From: an uncultured Aquimarina sp.
GTDB lineage: Bacteria; Bacteroidota; Bacteroidia; Flavobacteriales; Flavobacteriaceae
Assembly: GCA_947498765.1 (NCBI GenBank)
Contig: CANMLG010000016.1
Location: forward strand, 186,001 to 250,000
Length of the DNA stretch: 64,000 nt
Reading direction: 5' to 3'
Notes under the pieces: generated by a model
Seen by the model: the letters and a program-made list of their open reading frames with translations, nothing else
Database searches by the model: none
Told to the model about the DNA's origin: nothing
Translations under genes and position numbers: made by a program
Shown: one piece after another, positions 53,701 through 60,736 of the stretch
Layout: every line of letters begins with the position of its first letter
How positions within the stretch are numbered: position 1 is the stretch's first letter

Positions 53701-54382
53701 AATTCGTATTAGCAAAATTTAAACTATTGGAGATTGGAGTGTCTGTTGATGAGGTAATGTTGATATAATTAATTTTTGAATTAAATCCACCCAAAGCATC
53801 TACGGTTAGTACGTTGTCGGTAACCTCAATAGTTAGGCTTTCTTCTCGAGTTTCTCCAGCAGTAGGAATAAACCCAGGCATAATTGTAATACCTTCAACA
53901 GTTAACGAATGGCGACTATCGGTTGAATTACTGGTGTCACCCGCACCAATAACAATATCGTAAATACCATTAGGAACTTCAATTTCCCAAATTAACTCAT
54001 TACCTCTCGGTTGTGTTGTCCATCCAGGTATATGATTTCCTTGTAAGTGTACCAATGTACCAGTTAGTTTTTCAGCTTCGGTAGCGGTAAGGTAGGCAGC
54101 TCCCAATCTGTTTCGACCAATACCATTGGCATTTCCTACAACTTCATCTGAGGCATCAAAAGGTGTGTTGTCGCCTTTTAATTTCCAACCATAGGTATAG
54201 GTGTCTGTGTTAATACTAATTTGCGAAGTTCCAAAGGCTTTTCCGTAATCGGCAACGTAACCTAATGGGGGAGGAGTTAAATTGGGGTTGTTCTGAAAAT
54301 TAATTCGGGCTTCAAAATTTTGTGCATTCCCTTGCAGTATTGCCAAAAATAGGAATAGCCAATAAAAAGTAATCTTTTTCAT
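47738..54382 (-). CDS. Giant T9SS type A protein with twin malectin-like domains and a beta-propeller
   Basis: This 2214-residue secreted protein has a signal peptide (1-20, cut after QGNA). Approximate order: malectin/galactose-binding-like domain 22-212, Ig-like domain 215-325, concanavalin-like domain 328-584, second malectin-like domain 586-760 (both with a VPNG(I/V)Y phrase), Big_5-like Ig domain 762-880, glucose/sorbosone-dehydrogenase-type propeller 884-1360, ASH-type anchor domains from about 1363 and 1706, unassigned beta regions, He_PIG-type Ig domain 2018-2118, T9SS tail from about 2133 (VVFPNPTSDLVNI). The enzyme activity of the propeller is not certain. The protein looks like a glycan-binding surface protein. 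It stands alone and its own terminator lies downstream. Confidence 0.8.
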   Translation of the reverse strand: MKKITFYWLFLFLAILQGNAQNFEARINFQNNPNLTPPPLGYVADYGKAFGTSQISINTDTYTYGWKLKGDNTPFDASDEVVGNANGIGRNRLGAAYLTATEAEKLTGTLVHLQGNHIPGWTTQPRGNELIWEIEVPNGIYDIVIGAGDTSNSTDSRHSLTVEGITIMPGFIPTAGETREESLTIEVTDNVLTVDALGGFNSKINYINITSSTDTPISNSLNFANTNLNTTVAENTSLLVSENLLASSMPTNLSFSIEGILEETTATIITNEWLSIQKDGNVGSNTFEINTDNFTTGAQQTASIIATAKGFTPATLDLILNVDTPACSPISTLTCDQLKAQLPLELTFDGTQGGIANTGFTMVDNPSARLISDSPIFSNEIPGFEPSKISINSNNLLITATKGIAFQNNTRSSNTNSQINTLGVGIDFNELTNFDIITTIDQPYSDTSNNFEQAGIWLGLNEDNFIKFSTRNNNILDLLPEIDAIAIGDQGIGLTVPNLNTSKVRLRLNVDAVTNTITAFYKLNADNEVLVGSIDLPMAIKNGNPNYSNLTFAGIYASKRNENENTEVTYTFEDFSILPEQDLVDVKINFTTNASTDVATYLKDTGLPFNDQGNDFIYGWLTTDGITPLDLSANTRNRAVNGITELQNTLIHLQYGDVNRNNGNITEGIWELEVPNGVYTVSVSLGDPLVDGVNFTPMHSINIEGTNLIDKFIPTGDAINGNRFTNANLTTNVTDGRLTIDANGGFNTKINSIEVTQISKTLRPFFTDVNPQNNSTDVALENFQIGVGLITPSGYELDENTIDGNINLFEVTPAGEVLIPSNSNDTGGGDFVNLTPLSSLKENTTYVFRITAGVQANLIGNLNDRLSFLPFEATFTTGTQVIQGPSSRDLTGISFEKVSGNNLLGEGTENERFSSLVIGPDGKLYASTIGNFVTDGKIQRWTIEADGSLSNLEVFEPELNGAPHPVNGIRDNDTRLIIGMDFDPASTATDPIIYITHSTAALSDAPEWDGVLTRLSGPNFETVQDVLIHLPRSAKDHLTNSITFDNDGNMYISQGSNSAGGEIDPAWAFRPERLLAAAILKVELNKLPVTLPLSVFTTDNISVINNAPSDTILMSDNTYNPYATNSPVTIFTSGVRNAYDLVWHSNGWMYIPTNGTAGNNTNSPNAPSTADYELARRIDGLTTLPNTPALEGGNTQKDWLFKSQGGSYHGHPNPYRGEFVLNHGGQAYSNLPGQEDSPYIDVPKYPATVLPDPNYQEPAYDFGFNKSPNGVIEYKSTTFEGRLQGLLFVTRFSGQDDLLGLDVNSANGDVIESYNAIPGLQGFDDPLDVVEDVNTGNLYISEYDRTGGGTPRLTLLRASSKPNNLSVSANELLFETTVNTDGNMTQTNTITISNIGLGLLEINAISLSGNFSDQFDITPLVNIQTINPGATFEYAVTYAPDLNEQDLGFQDAILTIESNNPANPTTTINLNALKKAGFEGNDEPSLQSVVNTLGIGINVGWTTLTNTTNPDPIGDEIETELWEKATDAPVTLTPVARYSPAEELPYGWYTNQQNTQQLNFIDTLENSVENAQTLFPPSITGIKAFDPQDNVFGIFVQSLSFGRNSFTQDQLNSGGVAHRTRIYPNKDRNGNLIENSYLITFEDASNGDYQDYVFILDNATPSAITTQSNGILSIENRTKIPTTTIGFPANDYLTFHKVRDVRANTSLHDSNTLRLHNTGTETLMVSDITIAGPPVFSFEITNELGDVINLPITIDPNSFVDLPITFDGDGSDGKSFFINELTILSNAVSTPEVKATLNGSHQQGQEGTREINAQQVFDAFGFKTSMLSIVNDNGTITPPNRRSFRPSSNFPNSENIDLGYEGDMVLSDAFVQADPTQPVIGFQISAMHGRGSNGAQFIGSDNTDIVGGINFSHANTWFQTLLPRNNRGSISFDTAAIINEPFRIAVANYLITGGNNIEGRRPDLLGARVYRVIDNTGTVIPNEYIVLQDFIQNGCGAGSANCDWNDNVFYFKNIRPQAIPTATTINDQTAIIAQNFELNITDAFDKGYAGNKLTYTVNLTSNLPLPNWLNFNEVSGVLSGIAPASALGSIQTISIEATDFNGLKASTEFTLTVSGATTAIRTLPTATTTTTSTIVVFPNPTSDLVNIQSQQNNIQKIDLFDTNSAGLITSFSKSDIETPNGLQFSTTTYPQGVYILKITFDTGESEELLIEITR

Positions 54383-54887
54383 AAAGTGGTTCTATTAGTT
54401 TGTGATACAGTTAAATAATGATCTAATATACTTTATGAACTTTATAAAATATAACACATATGATTTGACTTTTTAACAATGCTATTTTTTTTTAAAGCAG
54501 TGTATTTAGTATTGTAAAGCCTATTTGGAGGTGTTTTTATATTTCTGTAAAAAATGAAATATTCTCTTTTAAAGAAGTATTAAAATGGATGAATTATATT
54601 GTATTTTGAAAAAATACAAGTGAAGTTGTTGTTTTTTCTTACGCAAAAGGAGAGTTTACAAATGTTAGATGGCTAATTTATGTAAAAACTTAAGTGTTTT
54701 ATTTATATGTTGTTAACATTTTTTTGTAAAGTTTTTAGCCTTGTCAACCCTACTACTAGCGGAGGTAATTAGCTTTGGTGTCAATTTTTTTAATAATATC
54801 ATTAAAAAAGAAAAGCGACTATCTAAAAATAAATAGCCGCTTTAAATAAAAGATGTTAATTAAAATGTAATATTTTTAATTAATCTA
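54383..54887. other. AT-rich intergenic region with a terminator
   Basis: No gene is supported in these 505 bases. The part near 54812-54843 forms the terminator of the upstream protease gene. The rest is probably leader for the giant protein. A GTAGGGTTGAC stretch on the minus strand near 54750 only partly matches the ECF motif and has no CGT after it. Confidence 0.55.
54805..54843 (-). terminator. Terminator after the HEIGH metalloprotease gene
   Basis: On the minus strand AAAGCGGCTAT (54843-54833) pairs with ATAGTCGCTTT (54822-54812) with one G-U pair and is followed by a T-rich tract. Confidence 0.7.
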
Positions 54888-55787
54888 TTAACGCCCATAA
54901 ATACCTCTAATAGCATTAATATCCTCTTGGAATAAGTTGTAGTTTCCAATAAAACAAGCAGTCATAACCGAGTTGATATTTCTACGGTTTCCACTAGTAC
55001 CATTTACACGAGAATTATCATTTTGAGTTTCTCGCACATTAGCTTCATCTGTATTGCCAATATTTCTACAGCTCTGTCTGTTTTCAAAATCAGAATGCCT
55101 ATAGCCCATACCATGCATAATTTCGTGCATCATAATACCGCCTAAATCTCTTTCGTTACCAGCAGCTGCACTAAAAAAGCTTCTTCCAAAGTTGCCATTT
55201 ACAGGACCTGGAGCTGAACCGCCAGGAAATCCATTTACAGATGTACCAGCAAAATTAATTTCATTGTTTGTTCCATCAGGACTTATAACAAAGTATATTC
55301 TGGAACCAATGTTATTTAATGTGTTTACTGCTCTTCTTAGAGCTCGTCTCGCTCCAGCAGGAATTGATGAATTACCATTAAAATCTGTTCCAGGAACAAA
55401 TCCAATACTTACAAATCGGGTACCGTTAATAGCTCCTCTACTTGCATTAATTCTGGCACGTGTGATAAAAGCTTTTTCATTACCCTCAGAGTCATCTTCT
55501 AACAAAGATAAATCTACATTTTCTAAATCTTCGTCAGTGTAATACACATCATCCTGAGCCCAAACATTCATAGTTTTGTTAGCAATTGTAAGCTCTTTAC
55601 GTTCTACAAGAGTTAAATCAAAACCTAGTCCAGAAAGTTTGGTAGCTACATCATTCGGAATATTATTCAAATTTGTAGTTGCTTGTTCGTTTGATTTAGT
55701 TGGTGTAACATCATCATTATCTTGGTTGCAAGAAAATAATAATAGACTTGCTAGTAAAGAACTAGCTAAAATTTTGAAATTTTTCAT
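54888..55787 (-). CDS. Zinc metalloprotease lipoprotein, HEIGH/M57 type
   Basis: This 299-residue lipoprotein (LLLFSC, C20) has a metzincin-like zinc site H221-E222-I-M-H225 followed by H231 and D233 in HEIMHGMGYRHSD, as in M57 dual-action HEIGH peptidases. A pro-region (about 40-110) precedes a catalytic domain starting near RARINASRGAI. A conserved Cys pair lies in the C-terminal part (SCRN and TACF). The enzyme should act at the cell surface or periplasm; the substrate is unknown. Its promoter region carries the same two-part motif as fecR, so the FecI-like sigma may control it, although the gene is 43 kb away. Confidence 0.85.
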   Translation of the reverse strand: MKNFKILASSLLASLLLFSCNQDNDDVTPTKSNEQATTNLNNIPNDVATKLSGLGFDLTLVERKELTIANKTMNVWAQDDVYYTDEDLENVDLSLLEDDSEGNEKAFITRARINASRGAINGTRFVSIGFVPGTDFNGNSSIPAGARRALRRAVNTLNNIGSRIYFVISPDGTNNEINFAGTSVNGFPGGSAPGPVNGNFGRSFFSAAAGNERDLGGIMMHEIMHGMGYRHSDFENRQSCRNIGNTDEANVRETQNDNSRVNGTSGNRRNINSVMTACFIGNYNLFQEDINAIRGIYGR

Positions 55788-56131
55788 AAAATTAAGTTTG
55801 TTTTAAGTTAAATCAATATTGATTTAATATAAAACGTACTAGATTTAGTTTACCCTACCTTCTGTTTTTTTCTGTTTTTGTAGAAATTTTAAGGATAACA
55901 TGTATTTGATTTTTTTCTGTAGGAAATTGACTTTTGCGATTGATTTTATTTGTTTAAATAAAAAAACTGTAAATCATATTGTTATAATAGTATTTATAAA
56001 AATATTGTTTGTATTGCAACATGAGTACATTTGTAAATGGTTTTTTAGCTATTAAATCGGATTCAATTTTTTTAATTTTTTTTTAATTTTTTTTTTTCTA
56101 AAGCCCTGAAAATGTTAGCTGTCTTACACTT
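55788..56131. other. Intergenic region upstream of the protease gene
   Basis: No gene is supported in these 344 bases. The sequence nearest the protease gene holds the candidate ECF promoter at 55834-55859. The remainder is homopolymer-rich, with runs of T near 56068-56098. Confidence 0.55.
55834..55859 (-). promoter_or_regulatory. Candidate ECF sigma promoter for the HEIGH metalloprotease
   Basis: On the minus strand GGTAGGGTAAAC (55859-55848) is followed after 11 bases by CGTTTT, CGT at 55836-55834. It matches the sites at 12579 and 10502 in both sequence and spacing and is about 47 bases before the gene start. Confidence 0.6.
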
Positions 56132-56737
56132 TTAATTAGTGATATCAGCTACGTTTTTAACGGGATAAATAATTTTACCTTTAACAGAGGCTAAGGGTAA
56201 TTTAATAGTATCTGTCTGGTAGCCTTTTTCTTTAAGTAACTGCCAAGTATATTGGTAAAAGCGTTCTTGTTTATCGATATTAATATTGCGGTATTTAATA
56301 TGTTTACTGTCTAGTAGTTTCGTTAAGCGTTGGCAATTTGGGCAAGAATTATTTGTAAAAATTACAATTTCTTGTTTTATTAATTTAGAAACATCAGCTT
56401 CACTTTCATCCTTTCCCTTTAATTGAATATTCTCAAGTGTTTTGTTGGCAACAAAAGTGTAAGTGTAACTAGAGGGGACATTAACAAGCGGAATTAATGT
56501 AATTAAAAGTACTTTTGATTTTGGAGATAGTTGTTTAATAACTGGTCGGTCGCCGCTTCTGCGATACCCTTCGGCGTGTACTTTAAAAAATACACTTCTA
56601 GCTTCGTTAGTGGTATTTTCTGCAAAAATTAAAGTGCGTTTTTTTCTAACTTCTTCAATAATCTTAACTCCATTTTTTTGTGCATACGTATTAAAAAAGA
56701 AAATGATAATTAGGCTTGATAGTAAATTCTTGATCAT
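56132..56737 (-). CDS. Exported protein with C-terminal glutaredoxin-like domain
   Basis: This 201-residue protein has a signal peptide (about 1-19, cut before QKNG), an N-terminal beta domain of about 100 residues (EVRKKRTLIFAENTT, then YTYTFVANKTL) and a C-terminal thioredoxin-fold domain (about 122-201). The active site is C132-P-N-C135 in FTNNSCPNCQRL. Glutaredoxins are normally cytoplasmic; here the signal points to the periplasm. The beta domain is common in flavobacterial proteins but I cannot name it. A role in thiol-disulfide exchange is family-based, and the partner is unknown. Confidence 0.75.
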   Translation of the reverse strand: MIKNLLSSLIIIFFFNTYAQKNGVKIIEEVRKKRTLIFAENTTNEARSVFFKVHAEGYRRSGDRPVIKQLSPKSKVLLITLIPLVNVPSSYTYTFVANKTLENIQLKGKDESEADVSKLIKQEIVIFTNNSCPNCQRLTKLLDSKHIKYRNINIDKQERFYQYTWQLLKEKGYQTDTIKLPLASVKGKIIYPVKNVADITN

Positions 56738-56885
56738 CTTTTTTATTTATTTGATTATCAATAAATTTACTATTTTAATTGCAAGTTTTAGGTTATGATC
56801 TAATCATTTTTAGAATGTTTATTAGTAATCATCACGATTAGGCTTTCAATGGGTTTATTAGTAACTTTACTTTTTAAACGTATTT

Positions 56886-57656
56886 ATGGAATTAAAATTA
56901 AGCCGTCCAATTTGTTTTTTTGATTTGGAAACAACGGGCGTTAACATATCTAAAGATAGAATTGTAGAAATATCAATTCTAAAAGTATATCCTAATGGAA
57001 ACAAGGAAAGTAAAACATGGTTGGTGAATCCAGAAATGCCTATACCTGCTGAAACTACAGCAGTGCACGGAGTAACCAATGAAAAAGTAGCAAACGAACC
57101 TACTTTTAAGCAACTGGCTAAAATGATTAGTGATATGATTAGCGGTTGCGATTTAGGAGGCTATAATTCTAATAAGTTTGATATTCCGCTTTTGGCGGAA
57201 GAAATGCTAAGAGCCGATATGGATTTTGATATGTCAAATAATGTAGCAGTTGATGTTCAGAATATTTTTCATAAAATGGAACAACGTACACTTGTTGCAG
57301 CGTATAAATTTTATTGTGATAAGGATTTGACCAATGCCCACAGTGCAGAAGCAGATACTACAGCAACTTATGAGGTGCTGTGTTCGCAATTAGATAAATA
57401 TCCGGATTTGGAAAATGATATGAAGTTTTTGTCTGAGTTTAGTACCAGAAGGAAAACAGCTGATTTTGCAGGTTTTATAGCTATCAATGACGAAGGGAAA
57501 GAGGTATTTACTTTTGGAAAACACAAAGGTAAATTGGTTGAAGAAGTGCTGGACAAAGAGCCAGGATATTTTGGTTGGATACAGAATGCAGACTTTCCAC
57601 TGTATACCAAGAAAATTTTAACAGCTATTCGTTTACGTAAATTTAATGCAAAGTAA
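56886..57656 (+). CDS. DEDDh-type 3'-5' exonuclease (DnaQ-like)
   Basis: This 256-residue protein has an exonuclease domain over about residues 6-175. The DEDDh residues appear as FFDLETTG (Asp, Glu), GYNSNKFDIPLL (Asp) and NAHSAEADTTAT (His, Asp). The C-terminal part (about 190-250, FTFGKHKGKLVEEVL, YFGWIQNADFP) is an accessory domain often seen with these nucleases in Bacteroidota. It may be the DNA polymerase III proofreading type or a repair exonuclease. It leads a run with FAH, Hpt and CinA genes. Confidence 0.88.
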   Translation: MELKLSRPICFFDLETTGVNISKDRIVEISILKVYPNGNKESKTWLVNPEMPIPAETTAVHGVTNEKVANEPTFKQLAKMISDMISGCDLGGYNSNKFDIPLLAEEMLRADMDFDMSNNVAVDVQNIFHKMEQRTLVAAYKFYCDKDLTNAHSAEADTTATYEVLCSQLDKYPDLENDMKFLSEFSTRRKTADFAGFIAINDEGKEVFTFGKHKGKLVEEVLDKEPGYFGWIQNADFPLYTKKILTAIRLRKFNAK

Positions 57657-57659
57657 ATA

Positions 57660-58271
57660 ATGAAAATAATTTGTATTGGTCGTAATTATGCTGCTCATAT
57701 TGAAGAGTTAAAAAATGAAAAGCCTAGTGAGCCTGTAGTTTTTTTAAAACCAGATACTTCGATATTGCTTAAAAAACAACCATTTTTTATACCAGATTTT
57801 AGTAATGATGTGCATCATGAAATAGAATTTGTAGTCAAAATAAATAAGTTAGGAAAGCATATAAGCCCAAAGTTTGCTCATAAGTATTATGATGAAGTAA
57901 GTGTTGGTATTGATTTTACGGCTCGTGATGTTCAAAATGAATTAAGGTCTAAAGGATTACCATGGGAGTGTTCAAAAGCATTTGATGGGGCTACAGTACT
58001 TGGAAAATGGGTTTCTAAATCAAAATTTAAGGATATTTCAGATATAAATTTCAAGCTTTATAAAAACGATGTTGTTGTTCAAGATGGATTTACAAAATTA
58101 ATGCTATATTCGGTAAACGAGTTAATTGCTTATGTGTCAAAATACTTCACATTAAAAATAGGTGATATAATTTTTACAGGGACTCCAGCTGGAGTAGGGC
58201 CTGTAGCTCTAAATGATCAATTAAAGGGGTGTTTAGAAGAAGAAGAAATGTTTCATATTAAAGTAAAGTAA
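57660..58271 (+). CDS. Fumarylacetoacetate hydrolase (FAH) family protein
   Basis: This 203-residue cytoplasmic protein belongs to the FAH fold, a metal-dependent hydrolase or decarboxylase of beta-keto acids. Motifs are the start IICIGRNYAAHIEEL, the acidic metal ligands in HHEIEFVVKI and GIDFTARDVQ, and GDIIFTGTPAGVGPV near the end. The short length matches the one-domain bacterial type, such as oxaloacetate tautomerase or acylpyruvase. The exact substrate cannot be told. It lies three bases after the exonuclease gene. Confidence 0.9.
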   Translation: MKIICIGRNYAAHIEELKNEKPSEPVVFLKPDTSILLKKQPFFIPDFSNDVHHEIEFVVKINKLGKHISPKFAHKYYDEVSVGIDFTARDVQNELRSKGLPWECSKAFDGATVLGKWVSKSKFKDISDINFKLYKNDVVVQDGFTKLMLYSVNELIAYVSKYFTLKIGDIIFTGTPAGVGPVALNDQLKGCLEEEEMFHIKVK

Positions 58272-58276
58272 AAATA

Positions 58277-58612
58277 ATGAGTGCAGCATATAATCTTGAT
58301 AAGGTAAAAGAATTAGCCGGCGGTGATGAAAGTTTTGTAGAAATTTTAGTACAAACTTTTTTGGAAGAAATACCCGAAGATTTAAAAAGTATGTCCAATG
58401 CTGTAGCAGAAAATAATGCCAAGGTAGCTTATCAGTATGCGCATAAAATGAAACCTAATTTTCAATTATTTGGAATTGAAGTATTAGAACACATTCGACT
58501 TATAGAATCGTGGGCTAATGATGAAAAAACCTTAGAAGAGGTTAAGGTAGCGCTTGTTTCAGTAGAGCAAAAAGCTGAGTTAGCGATTACTTCATTAAAA
58601 AAATTAGTGTAA
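58277..58612 (+). CDS. Histidine phosphotransfer (Hpt) domain protein
   Basis: This 111-residue four-helix protein has the phospho-accepting H56 in YQYAHKMKPNF. Such proteins relay phosphate between hybrid kinases and response regulators. The flanking helices (SFVEILVQTFLEEIPEDL and EHIRLIESWAN) fit the Hpt fold. No kinase or receiver gene lies nearby, so the partner is elsewhere. It is five bases after the FAH gene. Confidence 0.88.
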   Translation: MSAAYNLDKVKELAGGDESFVEILVQTFLEEIPEDLKSMSNAVAENNAKVAYQYAHKMKPNFQLFGIEVLEHIRLIESWANDEKTLEEVKVALVSVEQKAELAITSLKKLV

Positions 58613-58630
58613 ACATTTAGCCATAATTTA

Positions 58631-59893
58631 ATGCTAGCAGAAATAATAACTATTGGTGATGAAATACTCATTGGTCAAATTGTAGATACAAATTCGGTGT
58701 TTATAGCTACGGAATTGAATAAAATCGGAATCGATGTTCATCAAATTAGTTCTATACGAGATGATCGAGAGCATATTTTAACAGCGCTGACTGAAGCACA
58801 ATCGAGAGTAGATTTAGTAATAGTAACAGGAGGTCTAGGTCCTACTAAGGATGATATAACTAAACATACTTTTTGCGAATTTTTTGATGATTCTTTAATA
58901 GAAAATAAAAAGGTGCTAGAGCATGTAGAAGCACTGTTTAAAAAATATATAAAAACACCAATTTCTGAAGTCAATAAAAAACAAGCTTTAGTGCCAAGCA
59001 AAGCCGAAGTGTTGATGAACGAATTTGGAACAGCACCTGGGATGTGGTTAACGGACAAAGACACCGTTTTTGTTTCGATGCCAGGAGTGCCTTTTGAAAT
59101 GAAGGCGATTGTAAAAGACCAATTGATACCACGTTTGCAAGAACGTTTTGATCGACCATATATACTTCATAAAACGATACTTACTTATGGAATGGGAGAG
59201 AGCAGGGTGGCAGAGCGTATCGAAGATTTTGAAAATAAGCTTCCAGATTATTTGAAGTTGGCTTATTTGCCCAATTTGGGAAGGGTTCGTTTACGTTTAT
59301 CAGCCCGAGGAGCTGATAAAGAAGTCTTAGAAAAAAGCATTGTTAAAGCCGTAGATGAATTAAAAGAATTAATAGGTGATATTATTGTTGGCTATGATGA
59401 AGATGAAAGTCTGGAGCGTGTAATAGCGAACATGCTAGTCACTAATGATTTTACATTGGCATTGGCAGAAAGTTGTACGGGAGGTAAATTAGCCCGAAGC
59501 TTTACTAAAATGGAAGGAGCTTCTAGATATTTTAAAGGTGGTTTAGTGCCTTATGATACAAAGCTTAAAACGACTGTTTTAGGTGTGCCTGAAGAATTGA
59601 TAAAAAAGCATTCAGTAGTTAGTACTCAAGTTGCGGAGTCAATGGCAACACAAGCATTAAAAATGTTTACTTCAGATTTTGCTATTGCTACTACAGGTAA
59701 TGCAGGGCCTACAAAAGGAGATAGTGACGTCGAAGTAGGGACAGTATGTATAGCTGTGGCTTCACCTAAAGGCGTAGTTTCAGAAAAATTTGTTTTTAGC
59801 AATCACAGAGAACGAACTATAGGAAAGGCGGTGAATAAATCCTTAGAATTGCTTCAAAATCAAATTTTAGAGCTGTTACGTGCTAAAAGATAG
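58631..59893 (+). CDS. cinA: CinA family protein (nicotinamide-nucleotide amidohydrolase/NMN deamidase)
   Basis: This 420-residue protein is full length. The N-terminal MoaB-like domain (about 2-170) has EIITIGDEILIGQIVDTN and VTGGLGPTKDD; the C-terminal PncC domain (about 255-415) has LALAESCTGGKLARSF and ATTGNAGP. It clears damaged or by-product pyridine nucleotides such as NMN. It closes the exonuclease/FAH/Hpt/CinA run and lies 18 bases after the Hpt gene. The ribosomal protein genes that follow have their own promoter. Confidence 0.93.
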   Translation: MLAEIITIGDEILIGQIVDTNSVFIATELNKIGIDVHQISSIRDDREHILTALTEAQSRVDLVIVTGGLGPTKDDITKHTFCEFFDDSLIENKKVLEHVEALFKKYIKTPISEVNKKQALVPSKAEVLMNEFGTAPGMWLTDKDTVFVSMPGVPFEMKAIVKDQLIPRLQERFDRPYILHKTILTYGMGESRVAERIEDFENKLPDYLKLAYLPNLGRVRLRLSARGADKEVLEKSIVKAVDELKELIGDIIVGYDEDESLERVIANMLVTNDFTLALAESCTGGKLARSFTKMEGASRYFKGGLVPYDTKLKTTVLGVPEELIKKHSVVSTQVAESMATQALKMFTSDFAIATTGNAGPTKGDSDVEVGTVCIAVASPKGVVSEKFVFSNHRERTIGKAVNKSLELLQNQILELLRAKR

Positions 59894-59956
59894 TTTATTT
59901 TGTAGTAATTTTGCAGAGCGAAAAAAGAAAAAAAACTAATATATTTTTAAAAACAG

Positions 59957-59988
59957 TTTGCTGGAAAGATAAAAAATTCGTTAATTTG
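59957..59988 (+). promoter_or_regulatory. Candidate housekeeping promoter of the L28 operon
   Basis: TTTG (59957-59960) and TTAATTTG (59981-59988) are 20 bases apart, close to the Bacteroidota -33/-7 pattern with one mismatch in the -7 box. The L28 start is 35 bases downstream. Confidence 0.5.
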
Positions 59989-60022
59989 CACCCTGTTTTG
60001 AAATAATACAAAAGATACAACC

Positions 60023-60262
60023 ATGTCAAGAGTTTGTGAGCTTACCGGAAAGAAAGCAATGGTGGGAAACAATGTTTCTCACGCAATGAATAAAACTAAA
60101 CGTAGATTTAATGCGAATTTAATCAAGAAACGTTTTTTTATTCCTGAAGAGAATAGTTGGGTAACACTTAAAGTGTCTACTGCAGCATTAAAAACAATAA
60201 ACAAAATCGGAATCTCAGCTGCTATTAAGGAGTCTGTAGAGAAAGGTATTTATAAAAAATAA
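60023..60262 (+). CDS. rpmB: 50S ribosomal protein L28
   Basis: This 79-residue ribosomal protein shows the family start MSRVCELTGKKAMVGNNVSH and the basic middle NKTKRRFNANL. It has only a single cysteine, so it does not carry the four-cysteine zinc ribbon. It is the first of the L28, L33, DUF4295 and FtsY genes, an order typical for Bacteroidota. Confidence 0.97.
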   Translation: MSRVCELTGKKAMVGNNVSHAMNKTKRRFNANLIKKRFFIPEENSWVTLKVSTAALKTINKIGISAAIKESVEKGIYKK

Positions 60263-60292
60263 TTCCTTAATATAGGGTTTAAATAGAGCACC

Positions 60293-60475
60293 ATGGCAAA
60301 AAAGGGAAACAGAATTCAAGTAATTTTGGAATGTACGGAGCACAAAGCAACCGGACAACCAGGAACATCTAGATATATAACAACAAAGAACAAAAAAAAT
60401 ACTCCAGATAGAATTGAAATCAAAAAATTCAATCCTATCCTTAAACGTATGACTGTTCATAAAGAGATTAAATAA
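60293..60475 (+). CDS. rpmG: 50S ribosomal protein L33, zinc-free type
   Basis: This 60-residue ribosomal protein has the family phrases [12 protein letters not shown] and [18 protein letters not shown]. The zinc-ribbon cysteine pairs of the other L33 type are missing except one Cys, so this is the C-minus (zinc-independent) form. It is 30 bases after L28. Confidence 0.95.
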   Translation: MAKKGNRIQVILECTEHKATGQPGTSRYITTKNKKNTPDRIEIKKFNPILKRMTVHKEIK

Positions 60476-60482
60476 TTAAGTT

Positions 60483-60635
60483 ATGGCAAAGAAATCAGTA
60501 GCAACATTACAGACAGGTTCAAAGAGATTAACAAAAGCCATTAAAATGGTAAAATCTCCAAAGTCAGGATCATATACTTTTGTAGAATCTATTATGGCAC
60601 CAGATGCCACAAAAGAATTTTTCAATAAGAAATAG
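60483..60635 (+). CDS. DUF4295 small basic protein
   Basis: This is a 50-residue protein starting MAKKSVATLQTGSKRLTKAI and ending PDATKEFFNKK. It matches the DUF4295 family, which is found in Bacteroidota directly behind L33 and is highly basic, suggesting a ribosome-associated role. It is seven bases after the L33 stop. The function is not established. Confidence 0.9.
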   Translation: MAKKSVATLQTGSKRLTKAIKMVKSPKSGSYTFVESIMAPDATKEFFNKK

Positions 60636-60652
60636 TATTATCAAAATAGATT

Positions 60653-60688
60653 AAAAGCCATTCTTCATTTGCAGAATGGCTTTTTTTG
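60653..60688 (+). terminator. Terminator after DUF4295
   Basis: AAAAGCCATTCT (60653-60664) pairs with AGAATGGCTTTT (60673-60684) across an eight-base loop, followed by T residues. Confidence 0.85.
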
Positions 60689-60704
60689 GTTATAGCTAAG
60701 TTGT

Positions 60705-60712
60705 TATCTTTG
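60705..60712 (+). promoter_or_regulatory. -7 box of ftsY
   Basis: TATCTTTG matches the TAnnTTTG consensus and lies 25 bases before the ATG at 60737. It falls inside the longer frame that would start at 60686, which supports the shorter start. Confidence 0.5.
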
Positions 60713-60736
60713 CTATATAATTTACAGCACATAAAT

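Noticed and set aside
54740..54765. GTAGGGTTGAC on the minus strand as a fourth ECF promoter
   Set aside because: The first half matches only in part and no CGT follows at the right spacing.
60686..60736. Longer start for FtsY
   Set aside because: It overlaps the terminator of the preceding operon and the -7 box, and the extra residues do not fit the family.
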